Shown: positions 12,501 through 27,500 of the stretch, piece after piece
Layout: the number at the start of each line of letters is the position of its first letter
Numbering within the stretch: position 1 is the first letter of the stretch
From: Odontocerum albicorne
Taxonomy: Eukaryota; Arthropoda; Insecta; Trichoptera; Odontoceridae
DNA: 64,000 nucleotides
Assembly: GCA_949825065.1 (NCBI GenBank)
Contig: OX463855.1
Coordinates: 39,690,301-39,754,300 of the forward strand
Direction: 5' to 3'
The notes under the pieces: model-generated
The model's database searches: none
Seen by the model: only the letters and a program-made list of their open reading frames with translations
What the model was told of the DNA's origin: nothing
Program-made: the position numbers and the translations under genes

Positions 12501-15500
12501 GTTTACTGGGGATACGACAAATGAAAGGCAACAAATCCAGATCCATTAAAATTGTGTGTCCAAATTAAATTACCTGTTGTTTTTTCGCAAATGATGTATA
12601 TTTCTTGTTGGGGGCTGAGGGGTGAGGGAGGCATGGGACAATTTCGGCCAAAAGCGGAGAGATTTTTGGGATATAACTGTTCACTAGATGTTCGGATCGA
12701 TGAACAGACTTAGAAATTTCTAAGGCCTCTAATCTGTCAAATTTATTTCCGTTACTACTGATATGTAAGAATTTGGCATCATCGATAGAAAATGTATGGT
12801 TTTCACGGTGACAATGATTAGCCATTTCAGAATAAATTAGAGGATTTGTTAAGGCGTATTTGTGTTCACGAAATCTCTTTTCAAAAGATCTTCCTGTCTT
12901 TCCTATATACTATAGAAATTATCACAGTCAGCACATAAAAGTTTTAACACACCACTGTTTCTAAGTTTCCATTTTTTCCTTTCCCATTAAATAAGAGTTT
13001 CCGGAGATTAAAATTAGTGTAAAAAGCTGGCTTCATGGAAGCTGGCTTTATGGAAACCGGTAGGGTTATACCGTCACAAAAAAGTGGAATAAACAATATA
13101 TATATTGTGTAATTTTTTACAGTAGATCTTCTCGTACGACAAGGTACGGTCACACAAACTTTTTGAGTTGATTGTTGCTACCAATAGTCTATATTCACAC
13201 TTACCTAGAAGATGTTGATGTCCCAAAAGTCGTAACGGTTTCATTGAGCAAAATGTCCAGCTTAGGAGTGATCTCTTCCAGCATCTCTCTCATGCTTGGT
13301 CCAACTTTCAGTTCCGATCCACCGATGAAATTAATATCCACTTCAAAAATTATTGATAATATGCTGAAAACGAAATTTTTAAAAATAAGTAATCAACAAA
13401 GTAAACAAACCAGGAAAAGGCCAGCTTATGATGGTTCAGAAGAAAAAAAAATCTACACATTTTTAGAAAAATATATTTGGTAACGCAGGAAACATACCAA
13501 GCGAAGAAGAATAACAACTTTGTAGATCTTCTGATATGAGGATTTTTAAGTTAAAAAATCATTCAACAGTAACAACATTAACACGTTCACTGCTAAAGAC
13601 GCCCCTGGGGCGTCAACACATTCTTTGCAGAGACGCTGATGACGCCCGTTGCGCGTCATTCGATTCTCTTTGTTTGTATGGTACCGAATATTTTAAGATT
13701 TTAAGGTTTCCGTAAGATTTTAAGGTTTCGAAAATATGATTTTTTTCAGTACCTCTACACTATTCTATAAATACATATCGCAGTGAGTGTTAAATGCCTA
13801 ATGAATTAAAGTAATATTTCAAGGTTTCCGTAAGATTTTAAGGTTTCGAAAATATGATTTTTTTCAGTACCTCTACACTATTCTATAAATACATATCGCA
13901 GTGAATGTTAAATGCCTAATGAATTAAAGTAATATTTTAAGGTTTCCGTAAGATTTTAAGGTTTCGAAAATATGATTTTTTTCAGTACCTCTACACTATT
14001 CTATAAATACATATCGCAGTGAGTGTTAAATGCCTAATGAATTAAAGTAATATTTCAAGGTTTCCGTAAGATTTTAAGGTTTCGAAAATATGATTTTTTT
14101 CAGTACCTCTACACTATTCCATAAATACATATCGCAGTGAATGTGTTAACAGCAGTAAAATCATTAAACAGTAACAACACGACGACCTCCGTGGCCTGGT
14201 GGTAAGCCGCTTGTCTGCCGATCCGGAGGTTGCGTTTTCGATCCCCGCTGGAAATCAGATTTTTTTAAATGGAATTCCAGTCTGGTTTTCACTTAGGGCC
14301 CATTTAAAACATATTTCTGGTTGGTTGGAAGAGATTGCCACATGGCAATAAACTTGCCAGGTGAAAAAAAAAAACACATTTTAAACAAAGACAATTCAGG
14401 GTTACACGTGGCTGAACTACACAGAACAACGCAATTTGATAAAAACTGAAAAAAAAAACACTGATAGATACTGCAGTAGATGATATGATATAGGCCGTGA
14501 AAAAACCACTTTGTGATAGATACTGTAGTAGATGATATGATATAGGCCGTGAAAAAACCACTTTGTGATAGATATTGTAGTAGATGATATGATATAGGCC
14601 GTGAAAAAACCACTTTGTGATAGCTACTGTAGTAGATGATATGATATAGGCCGTGAAAAAAAAACAACTGGAAAAAATAGAAAAAATGCAACCCACCTTG
14701 CGATCTTATCGAGGGCAATTTAATAAGGGACGTGAAAGAAAAACAGTAAACAGAAAATAAAACGGATAACTCACCTTGCGACCCTGTCGCGAACAATTTG
14801 GTACGGGTGGCAGAGCATCCGGTGCTGCTTGAGTGCAACGAGCAAGCAGTTAGCGTGACGCGCCGCCCTCCAAGGGTGCTGCGACAACGCCGCCTGCAGA
14901 GCAAAGAGTTGGCTGCCCAGCCCCCCGGCGCCTGCACCTGTCCCCGCGCCTCCCTCCCACCCGCCTTGCAGGCAGCTCACTACCCACCACACGCGGTTTA
15001 AGTCCATGTTCACACAGGCCGTCGCGAAGCAAGTACCTATCAATAACCAACAAATTGTTAATAAAATCCAAGTATAATTATGGAAATTTTTTTCTTTCGT
15101 ATAGTATAGATCATTCAGTCAGAAGAGTAATTTTGCAATAGTGTGAGTAACAGTGCGTTTACAAAAACTTGTCACTTTATTTTTTTAATGAAGTGAAAAA
15201 GCAAAAAAATATTAAAATAATATCTTATATTCAAACATTGAAATGAACACACACGTTTTGTAAATTAAAAATGCTGTCAGCTTAAATTGTAATAATCATA
15301 AAAATAAAATGAAAGTAAGTTTATTTAACATATTAATTGTTTAGGTATGGCAGATTCTAGGAAACATTAAATAACAAGAATGGAATTTTTCAAGATTAAA
15401 AATAAATATAAGTACAAGTATTATAAAGTAAAAATGTTCCTCAGCTTTAATTAGATTATAGCACATAAAAATAAAATGAATGCAAGATTATTTAACATAT

Positions 15501-18500
15501 TAATGTATCATAATTACATAATTACAATGCCAAATAATAAAGTTTTAAAATAATTGTGGATGGAGTGATACTTAATTCTAGGAAACTTTAAGTTATAACA
15601 AATTAATTCTAAGCTTTCGATTACTTTTGAATTACACATTACATTAGACAAAAATGGCACTCCTAATTTCGGCACGGAAGTTTTTTCTAATCACCGAGTA
15701 TTTTAACAACAAATACAAACGTGCGCTCTGCGCGAACCAATCGTGTGGCATTCTAAAACCAATACCACTACATAAGTTGTGTAATACAGAGAGTGTTACT
15801 CACACTCTTGCAAAATGACTCTTCTGGCTGAATGATCTATACCTATCAACATGTCCGAAAAAGTGATTCGGGCATATTGAAGAGCGTAACTAGGACCACA
15901 ATATAGTTCTCAGCTACAATAATCAAGCACTGGAGTAAGCACGGAAATCGCTCTTTCTGAGCATTCTCCTTGTCTAACTATTTTCTACTTGTTCCCCATG
16001 TTCTGCTCCACCTTCTATCCCATGTCCTGCTCAATTCCATTTAAGCGTTACTATTACTTAACCTGGAGATTACTTAACAGGCTCCGAATAAGAATTGGAA
16101 GAACCAAGGACAAAATTTCAAAAATAGGGAATGTTACGTGATGGATGGACTATCTGTATCTGCGGTGAGAAGCAGCCCATGCGATACTTGCTGCTATGTC
16201 CGAGGAGCCCTATGTCTTGCACCGAGTAGAACTTGATTTGTGTAACATCAAGTGCTGTCCAGGTGGCAGAATTCAGGGCAAAGATAATTGTTACTTTTAC
16301 ACGATACAAAGTGGTTTGAATCACATCTATTGATTTCGTTATTATGGATTTGATCTCTAAAACTTATTGCAAACATGGCTCATTCCATTCCAAACACACA
16401 AAACATAAAATAATTTGCAATATACTCACCCCAATCATTAATATTTTCTGAAGTCATATTTTCTAAGGCTGTGTCAATGATGGGTGCCAAAGTTACTCTC
16501 AATTTCTCAACTTTATCAAAGGACCAGTGTTTGGTGCCTTTAATAGCACCGGAAATAATTTCCGCTGCACATCTCTGCGCAGCTTCCTGTTTGTCTAAGA
16601 TCAATCTTTGCAGGTGAGGGATAAACACATCGAGAAATACATCGCCGTAGTTGCGAAACAGTCTCTGTAAAATCAAGAACAATAAATTTGTAGCATAACA
16701 AACCAAATAATAACAATAGAATGGTGTTGAATGTAAATGTATACGTAGTATTAGTCATTATATGCTGAAAGTTGAGCATGTATTAGATTGAATGATTCCT
16801 TGACTGAATGTTTTTATATACTAAAAGGGGTAAAGCAAGGATGTGTTATGTCACCCTGGTTGTTCAATATTTACACTGATTCACGTGTGAAAGAACTACA
16901 AAGGTCAATGGGTGGCGTACAAATGACAAATGGGAGTGTGGTGATTGGTGTATGCTGATGACCCGGTAGTGTTTGCGGAGAATAATAATAATAATAAAAA
17001 GACAACTTATATAGCGCTGTTTAAAGTGCAAACTCTAACTCGGGATTCAAGCCTACTATTATTGACAGATTAAATTTATACATTCTTAAAGGTCGAAACT
17101 TTAAGAATATGCAAAAAACAAAAAAACAATTTTGTCAAATTTCTAGAGTAGAATACCCCCTTAACCCTTCCCTTACGGTGATAAAATTGAAACGCGTGCT
17201 CCGGTGTTGGGTAGTGAGTACGCGATAAAAAATTAGCGATTTTAAATCGGAAAAATAAGAACATTCATAGATAATCCCCTTAATTAATTATAATTGAAGT
17301 TAAAAATTATAATAATTGAGATTTATTTGCTGAAAACATTAAAAACCCATCTGGCAACGCTCACGGAACGGGCGTACGTCTCATCTATTTGCAAGTCCAG
17401 AAGATACTGCGGCGCGGAGCGGTACCCCGGCGTGGCTTACGTTTGCGACGATTGAGACAATTGAGCTCCTCGCAATTCAGTGGAGTATGCAAGAGTGAGA
17501 TGCGAATACAGTGTCGCGCTTCCCGCATACTATTCACCTATCGTCAAGACGAGGCACTCGCAGCGTTTAAATGCGAATTTGTTTTCGATCTTTACAAAAC
17601 ACCTCGATGTAGTTGATAAATTCTGATTATTATTAATATTATTTTTTAAATCAATGCGTAAATATATTATGGAGGAATACCTAAAATCTTAACCTTGTAT
17701 TTATTATATTTATAGAGATATTGATGGTTATTAGAAGCAACGTGTAGAAGATACCCAACACAGGGAAGGAAAGGTTAAGAAGGGTTTGTGTTTAAACAGT
17801 GCTATAAAAATTGTTATTTTATTATTATTATAAGAAAAACAATATAAAATATGAATCATTTTTACCCTATAAAGTGAATATCTGCAGCTGTGGAATTTAT
17901 CTTTGCCTTTTTTCTCTTCAATAGAAGAGAAACGGATTAGTTTGTCTACGTTATCCTCGTTGGTGAAGAAATCATAAATGGCTCTGTCACCTTCCTCCAG
18001 TTTCTCGGGGGCTACAAACTCAGGTTGCTCCTCGAGAGGTGCGTACATCTGAAAAGATTCAAGAGTTAAATTACTCGACTATAATTAACACGTTGATCGC
18101 CAACAGGTTTTACATAAAATAGTTAGAAAAATTATTATTTGTTTTTAAGTAGTATTTGATAGGATATGTAAGAATGTATTGTTTTTGATCATTTTTTAAG
18201 AGGATTATTGGTTTTTTTGATACGCCGGCCACGGGTGACCGCTACGGCGCCAATATATTGATTTATTGCAATGCGCCGGGCCGGCCAATTTGCCGGCCAC
18301 CTATCTCGCTCTACCATGCGCGGGCGACTCGCGCTAGTTTGTTTTCGGTTAGAACATTGACCGTTATTTGTTTGGATTTCAATTAGTCACACATGTCACT
18401 CTTATTAGCAGTGTCGCGAGTTGTGTAACATTAAAAATAAACCAATACCTATAGTGTTATAGTGAATAAGCTATACTGATACGATACCTGGCAATATAGT

Positions 18501-21500
18501 GATAAACTTTAATAAAGAACATCGTTATTGCTAAATTTTCATTTTTCGTAATTTTTATAACTTACATAATTTTCATTTAATATCAATAAAAACACATTTA
18601 CCGTTTTATAAAAAAGTTGTTTTTTTTTTCATCACATTTGCGAGCCTATAGATATATTTTGTGACTTGGAAGAAATATCCTCAGGTCAAGTTGCAATAAT
18701 ATACAGAAGGGCCATCCCGGTCACCGCATATAGAAAAATCCACAGTGCGCGTGCCCGATGGCACTGTATAACAACTCTAAGGTAGGCCTTCCTTGTCGGT
18801 CCCCGGTGACCCCCACGACACCCTTAAAGCAATTCAGTGCCGGTCACTAGTGACCCCCATGGCGATTAACGTGTTAAGAAAACAAATATGGAACCTTTCA
18901 TATACAGTGAAAGTTCGTTAATTGGTACATCGATAAATCATAATTTGAATGATTAAAAAAAACACATTATCCATAAATTGTAATGTTTTTTGCTAAAAAA
19001 ACATTTATGAATTATAATTCGAAATATTCCACGTAAATCTCCGATCCACGTAGTAGCCGGTATGAATGAATATACCGACGAACGGTTAAACTTTGGGCTC
19101 CTCCTAAATCCAAAGAAAGATAAAAGAAGAAAGCGACAAAAGAATATAATAAAAATATAATAATATTGGGTGTACAAATTAGTTCGGTCCGTTTTTTGTG
19201 TTCAATAATGCATTTATTTCTAAACAAAATGAATGAACAGATCAATTAAAGTATTGTCCATCGCTGGCTACTACTTTTTCCCATCTCTCAGGCAATTTTC
19301 GAATTCCATCTCGAAAAAATGACTCGTCTTTTGAGGCGATCCAAGTTTGGAGCCAATTTTCGGTTTCCACGAAAGAAGTGAACCGGTGACCTGCCAAATC
19401 GTGCTGCATCCTTCGGAACAACCAGTAATCAGAAGGAGCAATTTCCGGGGAATACGGCGGGTGTGGTAAAACATCCCATTTGAGCGTTTCCAAATATTTT
19501 TTTACGACTTTTGCGAAATGAGGCCGAGCGTTGTCATGAAGAAGAATAACTTTATCATGTCTTTGCTCGTATTCCGGCCGTGTTTCTCGCAATGCACGGC
19601 TCAAACAAATTAATTGTAGCCGATACCGATCGCCCGTAATGGAATCACCAGGTTTCAGCACCTCATAGTAAACAACACCCCTTTGGTCCCACCAGATACA
19701 GAGCATGATCTTCGAACCGTGTATGTTCGGTTTTGGTGTTGATGTTGAGGTCGATGGCAACAATTGACCGGGCTGAGCGTAGTATTTTTTGTTCTTGGGG
19801 TTGTCGTAGAATATCCACTTCTCATCTCCTACAATCCGATGCAAAAAACCTTTACTTTGTTGCCTTTGAATCAGCTGCTCGCAAGTGAAAAATTGCCTTT
19901 CAACGTCTCGCGGTTTCAGTTCATAAGGCAACCAATTTCCTTGTTTTTGAATCATTCCCATGGCTCTCAATCGTACGGAAACGACTTGTTGAGTCACTCC
20001 CAATGATTCTGCAAGCTCCTCTTGCGTTTGACTCTGATCTTCTTCGAGTAATGCCTCTAATTCTTTGTCCTCGAATTTTTTTGGCTGTCCAGAGCGAGGC
20101 TTGTCTTCGACGCTGAAATCTCCATCCTTGAAACGTCAAAACCATTCCCTACATGATTTATCAGTTGGAGCAGCGTCACCATAAACTTCGACAAGCATTC
20201 GACGGGCTTCAGCTGCACTTTTCTTCCAATAAAAGCAGAAAATTAAAACCTCCCGCAAATGCTGCTTGGTTAACACAAAATTCGACATTTTCAACACTGC
20301 ACAAAACAAGGTTTTTGCATGAAACTCAAAGCGATATAAACTGAATATTATTGGCAGATGTCTAACCTCTCTGAAACCGCCAAAATCGGCTGTCACTATG
20401 AACTATATCTGAGATTATCTGAGAAAATAATACTAAAGAGACAAAATACCTCTAAAGATGAAGGCCAATAATAGAAGCCGTAGCACTCCTTATGAATATA
20501 GGGTTTCTTGTTCCATTCCGCCTCCGTCAACCGTTTCTCGCCGTCATACTGCAGCCAGGCGTTGTCTGGTCTAAAACCTACAAGGATAAAATGAAAATCT
20601 TTATTCTTAATATTTTAGAAAGGAAATTATTCAGTAAATTGCTTTTATTTAGATTCCAAATCGGATATCCTTCTGATACGAGAACGCTATCAGTTCATTC
20701 GTGGATAAACTATACGAATCATGTATTAGTTTTTGATTTAACTCTTCAACCCCATCTCTTTTAAAAGGGTATTTATTAGGTTATAACAGGGCTGGATAAA
20801 TATTTTAGCTGAAGGTCCGTATTGAAAATTGAAACACAAGAAAAAGATTTTTTTGTAGACAAAATCATAAAAAAGAAAATTGTATACTCAAAATTAAAAA
20901 AAAAGTGTAACGCCTTGGCTTGGGTGATAGTGTATTTGGTGAGTACTGCTTACATAGACAGTAAAATCCAGGTTTTACATTTTCTCACAATTTATGCCAA
21001 CTTTCATCGGTTCCGTTTCCTGCGATTTACAACATGCGGTAAAAATAATTCCCGCATTTTAAACACATCTTTTCCAAAAAAACTTCTAAAGAATTTCATT
21101 TATGGAGATTCAAATCCACGACCGCAACGTTACAAGACTACCGTATGAAAAAGGCGTGTATAATTATTACTAATCTCTTACACATCAAACAACATTGAAC
21201 GATCGATAGATTGGGCTGGTTTTTGCATAATTTGCTAAATTCAGCACACTTTACATACGTTCATGTTGTGTAACTATTGGGTTGATGCAAAAGTTATGAC
21301 CGTTTTTTATGATCCCAGGTAAAAAAAATCCCAGGTAAGAAATGATGAATAGTATCTTCTTTTAAATGATTCCATTGTATAAAGGATGCTTTCCCTCTAC
21401 TTTCTATTCAGTTTTGGCCTGGCCAGAGTACAGTGAAGAGCCCTTGTATTTTTCAAAATGTCAGTCGATAAAGTGCATTTACGTCATTGTTTACTTTATG

Positions 21501-24500
21501 AATTCCGTAAAGACAATACCTCGAGTGTGGCAACCAAAAACATTTGCGAAGTGTATGGAGCAGATGTCATCAAAGTTCGACAGGTACGAAGATGGTTTAA
21601 AAAAATTCCGATCTGGGGATTTTTCACTAATTGATAAACCACGTACTGGGCGGCCATTGAAGTCTGGTGACGACAAGTTAAAAGTCATAAATGACACCAA
21701 TCCACGTCTAGCCACCAGGGAGATCGCGTCGATGATGGGAGTCAACCAAACAACCGTATTAAGACATTTGAAGCGTATGGGGATGGTTTCGCGGTACGAC
21801 GTTTGGATACCTCATCATTTGTCGGCTGCCAATTTATTGGATAGTGTTTCAACGTGCATTGCTTTGAGTGCGAGACAAAAACATGAACCTTTTTTGCATC
21901 GTTTGGTAACGGGAGATGAGAAATGGGCCGTGTACAACGTGACAAGAAAAAGACATTGGGCTATACCTGGACAAGCCCTATTAACAACTTCGAAGGCCGA
22001 AATCCATAAAAAAAAAGTTATGCTTTGTGTTTGGTGGGATTGTAAGGGTATTGTGTATTTTGAACTCATGGAACGCAATCAGACAATTACAGCAGAACGA
22101 TATTGTCAGCAATTATCCAAATTGAACATCGCCCTTCAAAAGGATAGACCAGAATTGGTAAACAGAAAAGGGGTAGTGTTTCATCACGACAACGCGCGAC
22201 CACATGTGGCTATGTTGACCCAACACAAGCTAAATGAGTTGAATTGGGATGTTATCAAGCATCCACCGTATTCTCCAGATCTTGCTCCTTCCGATTTTCA
22301 TTTATTCCGATCACCGCAAATTTTTTTAAATGATAAAAAATTTGATACAATAGAGCAGGTAAAAACATCCCTTACTACATTTTTCGCATCAAAATCCACG
22401 GAATTATAAACTAATGGTATTAATAAGTTGATAGAAAGATGGAAGAAGGTTATAAGAACTGATGGAAATTATATAATTGATTAAATAAATAATACAAATC
22501 TAAAAACAAAATGTTTAATCGTATATGTAAAAAACGGTCATAACTTTTGCATCAACCCATTAGTAAAAAGATATAAATCATTATCACTACTCTATTACGT
22601 GGCATACAGCTAATGATTAACATTTTTGCAGACCCGGAAGATGTTTTCTCGTAAAAAATTATGGTCAAACCTGGTTTAACTCTTCCATCAGGTTTAGGCA
22701 CTCCAGCTATTTCAAATGGATCCACTTTGATTTTTTTGTGTTCAATCTTTCTCTGCTTGAGGATCAGGGTCATGATCTTGGAGCACATCTTACGTATGAT
22801 TATTGAGTCATGTATGAGACCTTGCAGCACGAGCTTCACAACACGGGCTGAATACTTCACATCCAAGTGTACGAGGCTCGGTAACATGGACACACACATA
22901 GCTGAATGACGCCAATGTCTGAAATTTAAAAATAAAATTCAATTATTGCTCTCGTGATCAACAAAGACTGATGACATCCGTGTGTTTTGGGTGTTTACAT
23001 GTCGAAAAGCACACAATTTTGACGGAGCAAACCTGAAGTTTTGATAATGAGGACATCTAAGTATCAAACCATAAGCAGGTTTAACCTGATGTAAAAGACT
23101 TGTATTGGGTAAATTTACACAGTGCTTTTTTTCCCAAGTTATATTTGTGTACCAGGTCTGTAAATATGAAACCGGAATTTGCTCATATATGGCTCTAGTT
23201 GTCAATGCAGTGACTGTCAAACCCCGTAATTGGCGCCTTTTTCTTGTGTTTACATTTGTCAAAGACTTTTAACTCACAACAATACAAGTTTAATACAACT
23301 ACATATGTTTTCATAGCATTGAACATGTCTGTTTTTGTGCCTGAAAACTACGATTTGCGGACAGCATTGATTTTTTGTTAACATTTGAAGAAAACTGCCG
23401 CAGAATCGCATCGAATGCTTGTCGAAACTTACGGTGAGCATGCTCTTGGTAAATCACAGTGCTTTGAGTGGTTTAAAAAATTCAAAAGTGGCGATTTTGA
23501 CGTGAGAAACAAAGAACGTGGAAGACCACCGAGAAAGTTTGAAGACGCCGAATTGCAAGCATTGTCGGATGAGGATGACGCTCAAACGCAACAACAACTC
23601 GCGGATCAATTAAATGTGACACGAGAAGCTGTCTCCATACGTTTGAAAGCCATGGGTAAGATCCAGAAGGTGGGAAAATGGGTTCCACATTAACTGAATG
23701 AAAGACAGCAGGAAAACCGAAAAACCACTTTGCTGCTGCTCGCAAGGTACAAAAGAAAACCATTTCTCCATCGAATTGTGACTGGCGATGAAAAATGAAT
23801 ATATTTCGAGAATCCTAAACGTAAAAGATCATGGGTAACTCCAAGCAAACCAGCGACATCGACTGCAAGGCCAAATCGCTATGGACGGAAGACTGAATGC
23901 TCTGTGTTTGGTGGGATCAGAAGGGTGTTGTCTATTATGAGATTCTAAAACCAGGCGAAACCGTTAATACTGAACGCTACCGACAACAAATGATGGATTT
24001 GAACCAAGCGTTGCATGAAAAACGACCAGAATATCAAAAGAGGCAACACAAAGTGATTTTGCTTCATGGTAATGCACCATCGCACACAGCAAAACCGATC
24101 AAGGAAACAATTGAGGCATTTAGTTGGTAAATACTTTCGCATGCGGCTTATTCACCAGACTTGGCTCCATCCGATTACTACTTATTTGCATCCATGGGAC
24201 ACGCACTTGCTGAGCAGCACTTCACTTCTTACGAAAATGGCTCGATGATTGGTTTGCCTCAAAAGAGCAACAGTTTTTTTGGCGAGGCATCCACAAATTG
24301 CCAGAGAGATGGGAAAAATGTGTAGCTAGCGATGGGCAATACATTGAATAAAATATTTTTTACCATTTTCATACAATGGGTATTTTCTATAAAAAAAATC
24401 CGGTTTCATATTTACTGACCTGATAGATATTAACAGCAATCATGCTGCCTGTCTATAATCATAATGTATTAATAATACCCATAACCCGTGACGAATATAA

Positions 24501-27500
24501 TAGAAAGTTGGTGATCCGAGTACCTGATGATGATAGTGCCACCGAAGATGACTATGTAAGCCAATTTGTGATAAACATACACTTCAGTAACTGCAGCTGG
24601 TCTGCGGCTCTTTCTTTATTGGGTCCCTGGTAACTTGCAACAGTTCCATGCCATTTAGTTCTATCTACTGCTGTTTGCTACCAGTTATGTTGATATAATA
24701 CTATATATTAGAAAATAATTCAAACTTACAATTTGGTAGACTCCCCTCCTTGAACAAGGACTTCAACAACATCATTGTAGAACTTGGCGTTATCGTCTCC
24801 GGACTTTTTCAACGATTCGTCAGATTGCGCCACAAGTTCAACGAAGGCAGGATCGTTTGACTCCGCTTCAGTCAGGAATACTTTGGCCCGATCCATGCAC
24901 CTGTCCGTCCACTTGGGATAGATGGTTATTGTCGGGAAATTGACGTGTATTGAATTAATAATGTGATCCAAAAGTCTGAAAAAAAATTACAGATTAATAA
25001 CATTACGTGTTAACGTAAGTTGTGTCCGTTTTTTTTTCAAATTTAAAAATGAGCACCAAAAGTTAAACAAAATGGTAAAGGTTATACGTTATTCGAAAGA
25101 AAATTTTCTGCTCTACAAGATATTGTGTTTGCTTTTACGTTACATATATTATTTTATTTGATAACAAGCCTTCAAAATGGAATGTCAAGTAGACGAAAGT
25201 GAGCATTTTCGACACCTCCTTCTGTTCGCGTTCAATCGAGGGAATAAAGCTGCCAAAGCTGCTCGCGATATTTGCGAAGTGTACGGTGAAGATGCTATGA
25301 ATTAAAGGGCAGCTCGTCGATGGTTTTTGCGTTTCAAAGACGGTAATTTCAACCTGAAAGACATGGAGCATTCCAGACGACCAGTGGACTTCGATGAGGA
25401 CCGCTTAAACCATATTATTCATGAAGATCCCCTTCAAACCACCGTAGAATTGGCTGAGCAGATGAATTGTAGTCGCATGACTGTATACCGCCATCTTAAA
25501 TCAATGGGAAAAGTCCAAAAGTTCGGCGCTCGGGTTCCACATGTTTTGAGTGAAAACAAAAAAAATCAACATTCGACAATTGCTCGCACGTCATCGAGTT
25601 ACGCATGGCCACAAGCAAAGGTTCCTTCACCGCATCATTACTGGTGATGAAAAATGGTGCCTTTATGTGAATATGAAGAAATGAAAAGAATGGGTGAGTT
25701 ATGGTCAACAAGCAACGCCCAGAGCGAAACAAGGTTTGCACCTGCACAAGATGATGATTTGCATCTGGTGGGATTGGCAAGGCGTCATCCACTACGAGAT
25801 ATTTGAACGCAATCAAACAGTCAACGCGGAGCCATACATTCTACAAATGTAGCGGCTCAACACTGCAATTCAACAAAAAAGGCCAGATCGGCAATATGGC
25901 TTTATTCTGCAACACGATAACGTCCGCCCTCATATCGCCAACATTACGAAAAATGCCATTCAAACGCTTGGTTGGGAAGTCCTGCCGCACCCTCCATATT
26001 CTCCAGACCTCGCGCCGTCGGATTTCCACCTTTTTCGGTCGCTTTCGAACTATTTGCGTGGCATTTCCTTCAATAATGACGTCGAATTGCGGACATGGTT
26101 GGACGAATTCCTCGAGTCAAGACCGGATGGTTTTTATCACACAGGCATTTAAAAATTTGTAGAACGTTGGCAAGATGTTGTAAATAATGAAGGAGAATAC
26201 ATTAATGACTAATTTGTTGTAATTTTTTTATTGTTGTGCCCTCTTGTTCTCATGATTACCGACACACATACGATATACTGGGTTATTCTATCTATTGCGC
26301 TTCAGTAACAATACAGTCATGACAAAGACTAAAACTCCGTTAGCAAAGTAATTAAACTTTCAAGAGCGATCGGCAGGTTAAATCTGCCGTAGCCTTTCAT
26401 TAAGCAGTTATATTTATATCCTAAGAAAGTACGATTATATCACTTCATACCAGAAGGTGCTGAACTGGTTGAACGTGAGAAATATATGCAAAATTCACAT
26501 ACTGTCTCTATTTTAAAATATCCTGAACAGTCCCGCTGCCCCTTCTTATCTCGCCGAAATTTTTTAGTGTCTTTCCAATCATGGACTTGCGCTACGCTTA
26601 AACAAAGATTATTTATTTGCCTTCCCAGTTCACCGCTCTTCTTTTTTTACATTGTTCTTTACTGTCCATGCAATGAGACTCTGGAACCAGTTACAAACCA
26701 ATGTTCGACTCGCTCCGTCCTCGACATGCTTTAAGAAGTGACTGAAAAAACTCTTCATTTCTAGTCAGTAATATAAGGAGTTTCATTCCTGATTTTTCTT
26801 TCCTATCCACCATCCCTTACTTTTCCTTTGATTGATGATATCTCACTTTACATGAAAAGGAATGTTTGGGCGATTGTTCCGTCTTTGTGAGGTTTATGAG
26901 CCTATACTCACGTATGTGTTTGTGAATTTCGTGGGGATGGGTAGCCATTTGAATGTTTTTTGCGACCATGTAACTTGCTTTATTTAATGTTATCTGGTTG
27001 GTTGGAAGAGATTGCCACCTAGCAATAAGCTCGCCAGATTGTTTTTGCAAGGAAATGTTAAATAAATATATAGCACTTTTAGCAGGGTGTGGGCTGAAAA
27101 ACATCTAGTGTCGCCGTGGCAGGGCTCGCCCTATATTGGTGGGGTGTATGTTGGCCAAGGGAATGTTATTAGATGAGCCCAGACCTTTTCATAGCTTATG
27201 TTTTTAATGCATTTTCTGCAATTTATGTGTTTTTTGAAGTGTATTTAAATATATTATGTACATACTATACTGCTATCAATAATCCTATATTTATTTTGAA
27301 GTGTATTTAAATATATTATGTACATACTATACTGCTATCAATAATCCTATATTTATTTTGAAGTGTATTTAAATATATTATGTACATACAAGAGGCCTTA
27401 ACAACTATGGAAAGCATTCTTCAAAATAACTACAGTATGAAGATAAATAAAGACAAAACAAAGCTGCTGACTGTAGGCCGAGCGCAACACCAGATGAGAG

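Noticed and set aside
14293..14937. 214-codon minus-strand frame overlapping exon 15
   Set aside because: It reads through a SINE and a 52-base tandem repeat in the wrong frame relative to the true exon.
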